A stretch of 18,139 bases of DNA from CAYJBH01 sp964371365 (GTDB taxonomy: Bacteria; Bacillota; Clostridia; Oscillospirales; Ruminococcaceae): the NCBI GenBank assembly GCA_964371365.1, contig CAYJMO010000043.1, positions 1-18,139 on the forward strand. The letters are read 5' to 3'. The position numbers were made by a program, and so were the translations under genes. Positions within the stretch are counted from its first letter, which is position 1. Each line of letters starts with the position of its first letter. The notes beneath the pieces were generated by a model. It was not told the DNA's origin and made no database searches. It saw only the letters and a program-made list of their open reading frames with translations. Positions 15,445 to 18,139 of this stretch are shown here, piece by piece.

Positions 15445-15798
15445 ATGGGTAATATTATAGTATTGTTTGAGGTGAAACCCACAAAAGAGGGGAAAGAAAA
15501 ATATTTGGAACTTGCGGCTATGCTAAAGCCGATGTTTAACACCGCAGAGGGGTTTGTAAGCGCCGAACGATTTCAAAGCCTGAACGAGGAGGGCAAGCTG
15601 CTATCCATGAATGTGTGGGAGAGCGAAGAGGCGATTGAAAGATGGAGGAACAATCTGCAACACAGAATCAGCCAGACCGACGGCAAAAACAATCTTTTTG
15701 AGAGCTATAAAATAACGGTCTGTACGGCGATTCGCGAGTATAGTAATGAAAGGCGAGAAGAGGCACCGAGCGACTCAAATGAATATCATCAAGATTGA
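15445..15798 (+). CDS. ABM-domain protein (antibiotic biosynthesis monooxygenase fold)
   Basis: A 117-residue protein with one ferredoxin-like ABM domain: IIVLFEVKPTKEGKEKYLEL, then a helix, EGFVSAERFQSLNEEGKLL, WESEEAIERWRN (58-69) and the tail EAPSDS (106-111). The tail and length resemble the YqjZ-type group; other ABM proteins degrade haem or oxidise quinols without a cofactor, so a precise reaction cannot be given. GGCGGGGGA lies just before the ATG. The 88-base gap upstream holds no clean promoter. It converges with the metal ATPase gene, the stops being 19 bases apart. Confidence 0.85.
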   Translation: MGNIIVLFEVKPTKEGKEKYLELAAMLKPMFNTAEGFVSAERFQSLNEEGKLLSMNVWESEEAIERWRNNLQHRISQTDGKNNLFESYKITVCTAIREYSNERREEAPSDSNEYHQD

Positions 15799-15804
15799 AC
15801 AGCA

Positions 15805-15817
15805 TCCCTTTGAGGGA
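15805..15817. terminator. possible short hairpin between convergent genes
   Basis: TCCCT (15805-15809) and AGGGA (15813-15817) form a five-pair stem with a TTG loop in the 19-base gap between the convergent ABM and ATPase stops. Sequence on the plus side after it is AT-rich but not a clean T-run, so it is a weak terminator at best. Confidence 0.3.
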
Positions 15818-17710
15818 CTATATTTTCTTATCATAGAGCCTTGCCGCGTTCAGCACAACCAACACCGAACCTGCGTTATGCACCAGTGCGCCTGTCGCCG
15901 GATTTAAAAGTCCTAACACCGACAATATAATCGCCGCAAAGTTAATCATCATTGACATTGTGATGTTAAACTTAATAGAAAAAATGGTTGCGTTGGAGAG
16001 CTTTTTAATATAGGAAATCTTCGAAATATCATCACCCATAATGGCAATATCCGCGGCATCAATCGCAATGTCACTGCCCATTGTTCCCATGGCGATGCCG
16101 ACATTTGCTGTTTTTAGTGCCGGGGCGTCGTTCACACCGTCACCTACCATGCACACAGCCTGTCCTTTTTTCATGAATTCGCTTATTGCCTGCACCTTTT
16201 CTTCGGGGAGCAGTGATGATTTAATCTGCGATATTCCCACCTTAGCGGCTATAAAATCAGCGCTTTTTTTGTTATCGCCTGTGAGTAACACGGTATTATC
16301 AATTCCTGCCGATTTGAGCTTTGCAATCGCTTCCTTTGAGGTGTCTTTTATCTCGTCCGACAGGCCGATTACACCGATGATTTTTTCTGAGTTTGCCACT
16401 ATGATTACCGCCTTGCCCTGATCTCTGAGGGAGGAGACGGTGTTTTTCACATCGTTTTCTATAGTCAGCTTTGCACTGTCCTCTATGAGTTTTTCGTTTC
16501 CACAGAAGATCATAGTTCCATCGACAGTGCCGGTAACACCTTTGCCCACTGCCATGGAAAAGTATTTAGCATCTGATAGATCTATTTTATTTGCCTTGGA
16601 ATAACTCACAACAGCCTTTCCGATAGGGTGTTCCGAGCGACTTTCTACCGCGGTTGCAAGGGCTAAAAGTTTGTTTTCGTCATAATCAAAGGTTTTGATG
16701 TCGCTCACAGCAAGTTTGCCGTGTGTAATGGTGCCGGTTTTGTCAAAGCATACCGTACTGACCGTGCCCATTCTCTCTAAGGCTTCACCGGACTTAATAA
16801 GAACGCCCTTTTTTGTAGCCTGACCGATAGCCGCCATAATGGAGGTGGGTGTAGCCAAGGCCAATGCACATGGGCAGAAAACAACCAGTATTGTAACGGC
16901 GCGGATTAGTGCGTCGTCCGCTCTGCCTAAAATAAAGGTGAAAACCAAATAGGTGATTATAGCTATTATACAAGCCAAGGGGACAAGATATCCCGCCCAT
17001 CTATCCACGATTTTTTGTGTAGGCGCCTTTTGATTGTCGGCATCCTCAACCAACTTGATCATCTTTTGCAGTGATGAGTTTGCAAAAGACTTTGTGACCT
17101 TAACATCGACCGAACCGAATCGGTTGATGGTTCCCGTGAAGACCTCGTCGTCGACCGATTTATCGACCGGCAGACTTTCGCCTGTCATAATGCTTTGGTC
17201 GACGGTCGTGTCGCCAACTGCAATTATACCGTCGGCGGGGAAGCTCTCACCCGGCAAAACCCTGATAATGTCGTCCTGTTTAATGTCCTTTGCCTCAACT
17301 GTTTTTTCACCGTTTTCTGTGATAACTCTGCCCTGTGCCGGCACAAGGTTTAAAAGCATCTCTATGCCCTTTTTGGCTTTCTCGACCGTCCGGTCCTCCA
17401 AAAGTTCGCCTATTGCCATGATAAAGGCGACCTCACCCGCCGCAAAAATATCCCCTATGTATACAGCGGCTATCATTGCAATTGTGATTAACAAAGGGGA
17501 GGTGATCCGTTTGTCTAAGGTGTTAACTATTGCAAGATATGCAAGCGGTATGCCGGAAATAATAAGCGACACCCACGCAGGATTTATAGGGAATTCAAAG
17601 GGTATGTTTATTAACGGCAAGATGTATTCAGTGATAAAACTTGCAAGTAAAAACAAGCCCGAAATCCATAGCATCGGGACGGAGTTGAGCTTCATTATAT
17701 GTTTTTTCAT
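15818..17710 (-). CDS. P1B-type heavy-metal-transporting ATPase without HMA domain
   Basis: A 630-residue P-type ATPase that pumps a metal ion out of the cytosol at the cost of ATP. Seen in order: actuator motif TGES (176-179), membrane metal-site motif CPC (279-281), phosphorylated Asp D323 in DKTGTIT, SEHPIG with the soft-metal HP pair (361-362), and hinge motif GDGVNDAP (523-530). There is no N-terminal HMA metal-binding domain. The last helix reads HNAGSVLVVLNAARL (611-625), where Zn/Cd pumps carry an acidic DxG and Cu pumps carry Met and Ser residues, so the metal is uncertain. AGGAGGGG overlaps the stop of the upstream CsoR-family gene, showing an operon. Copper is suggested only by that regulator. 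Confidence 0.92.
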   Translation of the reverse strand: MKKHIMKLNSVPMLWISGLFLLASFITEYILPLINIPFEFPINPAWVSLIISGIPLAYLAIVNTLDKRITSPLLITIAMIAAVYIGDIFAAGEVAFIMAIGELLEDRTVEKAKKGIEMLLNLVPAQGRVITENGEKTVEAKDIKQDDIIRVLPGESFPADGIIAVGDTTVDQSIMTGESLPVDKSVDDEVFTGTINRFGSVDVKVTKSFANSSLQKMIKLVEDADNQKAPTQKIVDRWAGYLVPLACIIAIITYLVFTFILGRADDALIRAVTILVVFCPCALALATPTSIMAAIGQATKKGVLIKSGEALERMGTVSTVCFDKTGTITHGKLAVSDIKTFDYDENKLLALATAVESRSEHPIGKAVVSYSKANKIDLSDAKYFSMAVGKGVTGTVDGTMIFCGNEKLIEDSAKLTIENDVKNTVSSLRDQGKAVIIVANSEKIIGVIGLSDEIKDTSKEAIAKLKSAGIDNTVLLTGDNKKSADFIAAKVGISQIKSSLLPEEKVQAISEFMKKGQAVCMVGDGVNDAPALKTANVGIAMGTMGSDIAIDAADIAIMGDDISKISYIKKLSNATIFSIKFNITMSMMINFAAIILSVLGLLNPATGALVHNAGSVLVVLNAARLYDKKI

Positions 17711-17719
17711 GTACCCCTC

Positions 17720-17995
17720 CTAAATTGTTTTGGAAAACTGATTGAGCGCCGAGATCAATTTCTTTATCGTCTCTTCCTCTTTGCCACTGTTTATGCCGTC
17801 CAGAACACAGTGGTGCATATGCCCCTCAAGGATGATCTGCCCTGTCTTGTGTAGTGCTGATTTGACAGCGGATATCTGAATCAGAATATCCTCACATGAT
17901 TTATCCTCATCAACCATTTTGCTGATGCCGCGCACCTGGCCTTCGATTTTTTTAAGACGCTTGTTTATTGCATCTACATCCATACACTGCTTCAT
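17720..17995 (-). CDS. CsoR-family metal-sensing transcriptional repressor
   Basis: A 91-residue all-helical repressor of the CsoR/RcnR family (PF02583). The DNA-binding stretch KRLKKIEGQVRGISKMV (12-28) is followed by C34 in KSCEDIL and H59 and C63 in GHMHHC, the Cys-His-Cys ligand set of copper(I)-sensing CsoR rather than the His-rich RcnR or the two-Cys CstR set. Apo-protein would bind DNA and release it when metal binds. An in-frame ATG seven codons upstream (18014-18016) falls within the operator; AGGAGAG (18002-18008) is six bases before the ATG at 17993-17995, so that is the likely start. It precedes the metal ATPase by nine bases and should control it and itself. Confidence 0.9.
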   Translation of the reverse strand: MKQCMDVDAINKRLKKIEGQVRGISKMVDEDKSCEDILIQISAVKSALHKTGQIILEGHMHHCVLDGINSGKEEETIKKLISALNQFSKTI

Positions 17996-18014
17996 GACAA
18001 ACTCTCCTAATACC

Positions 18015-18035
18015 ATATACCCGTAGGGGGTATAT
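18015..18035 (-). promoter_or_regulatory. CsoR-type operator
   Basis: A palindrome with eight-base arms ATATACCC (18015-18022) and GGGTATAT (18028-18035) around a five-base GC-rich centre. This is the G-tract form known for copper CsoR operators. It lies two bases downstream of the -10 box, across the expected transcription start, so bound repressor would block initiation. Confidence 0.8.
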
Positions 18036-18037
18036 AA

Positions 18038-18066
18038 ATTATATTAAACAATTCTCTTTTTGTCAA
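18038..18066 (-). promoter_or_regulatory. consensus promoter of the CsoR-ATPase operon
   Basis: On the minus strand an exact TTGACA (18061-18066) and exact TATAAT (18038-18043) are 17 bases apart. Such a strong promoter fits tight repression by the adjoining operator. Confidence 0.85.
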
Positions 18067-18075
18067 GTGGTTTTT

Positions 18076-18105
18076 AAAAAAAACAGACCACGTTTTAGGT
18101 CTGTT
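18076..18105 (-). terminator. intrinsic terminator of a gene beyond the right edge
   Basis: On the minus strand AACAGACC pairs with GGTCTGTT (18098-18105 with 18082-18089) around an eight-base loop and runs into eight T. It ends a minus-strand transcript from outside the window. Two minus-strand frames are open into it, one stopping at TGA (18105-18107) right before the stem and one at TAA (18095-18097) in the loop, so the last codons of that gene cannot be assigned with certainty. Confidence 0.8.
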
Positions 18106-18139
18106 CAGCTTTCTTTAGCTTTAACAGTGGGATGGTGGC

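Noticed and set aside
17034..17723. 229-codon plus-strand open frame opposite the metal ATPase
   Set aside because: Low-complexity S/T/P/I composition and complete overlap with a secure ATPase gene mark it as a shadow.
18095..18139. Tail of a minus-strand gene entering from the right edge
   Set aside because: The terminator shows such a gene exists, but two different frames are open for 10 and 14 codons into it, so no coding feature can be chosen.

Overview
The window looks like a chromosomal stretch of an anaerobic Bacillota, most likely class Clostridia. Reasons: strong AGGAGG-type ribosome binding sites, TTGACA/TATAAT-type promoters, tightly overlapped genes, and families typical of gut Clostridia (C_GCAxxG_C_C protein, DUF1848, GPH symporter, CsoR with a metal ATPase, RgpF-type glycan protein). 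A 64-base N run at 1758-1821 points to a draft or metagenome scaffold. Genus cannot be read from the sequence. No phage, transposase, CRISPR, tRNA or rRNA was seen.

Layout. (1) 1-188: an intergenic region with a compact cloverleaf-like element (12-95), then an extended -10 promoter (118-146). (2) 189-9394, plus strand: an eight-gene run with gaps of at most 16 bases or overlaps. Glycan genes (GT2 glycosyltransferase with helical-repeat tail, polysaccharide flippase, RgpF-type protein) alternate with purC, 5-formyl-THF cyclo-ligase, dut and trmFO; an amidohydrolase closes the run. The four metabolic genes centre on folate one-carbon units, purines and uracil/thymine chemistry. (3) 9389-12021, minus strand: a C_GCAxxG_C_C cysteine protein and a DUF2238-like membrane protein form one operon. 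Next comes a MATE exporter, whose promoter and Shine-Dalgarno are built into the terminator hairpin between it and the upstream operon. (4) 12022-12248: back-to-back divergent promoters. (5) 12249-15798, plus strand: a GPH/MelB-like symporter and a YhhN (lysoplasmalogenase-family) membrane protein, then a DUF1848 cysteine-rich protein and an ABM-domain protein. (6) 15818-18105, minus strand: a CsoR-family repressor and a P1B-type metal ATPase behind a consensus promoter whose start region is a CsoR-type palindrome. A terminator at the right edge belongs to a gene outside the window.

I did not find a clearly new multi-gene system. The signals most worth a second look are the 84-nt four-way-junction element at 12-95, the fused terminator/promoter/SD element at 10752-10814, the symporter plus lysoplasmalogenase pair, and the atypical metal ATPase. 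No gene-free stretch exceeds 300 bases; the longest (12022-12248 and 1-188) are described as features.
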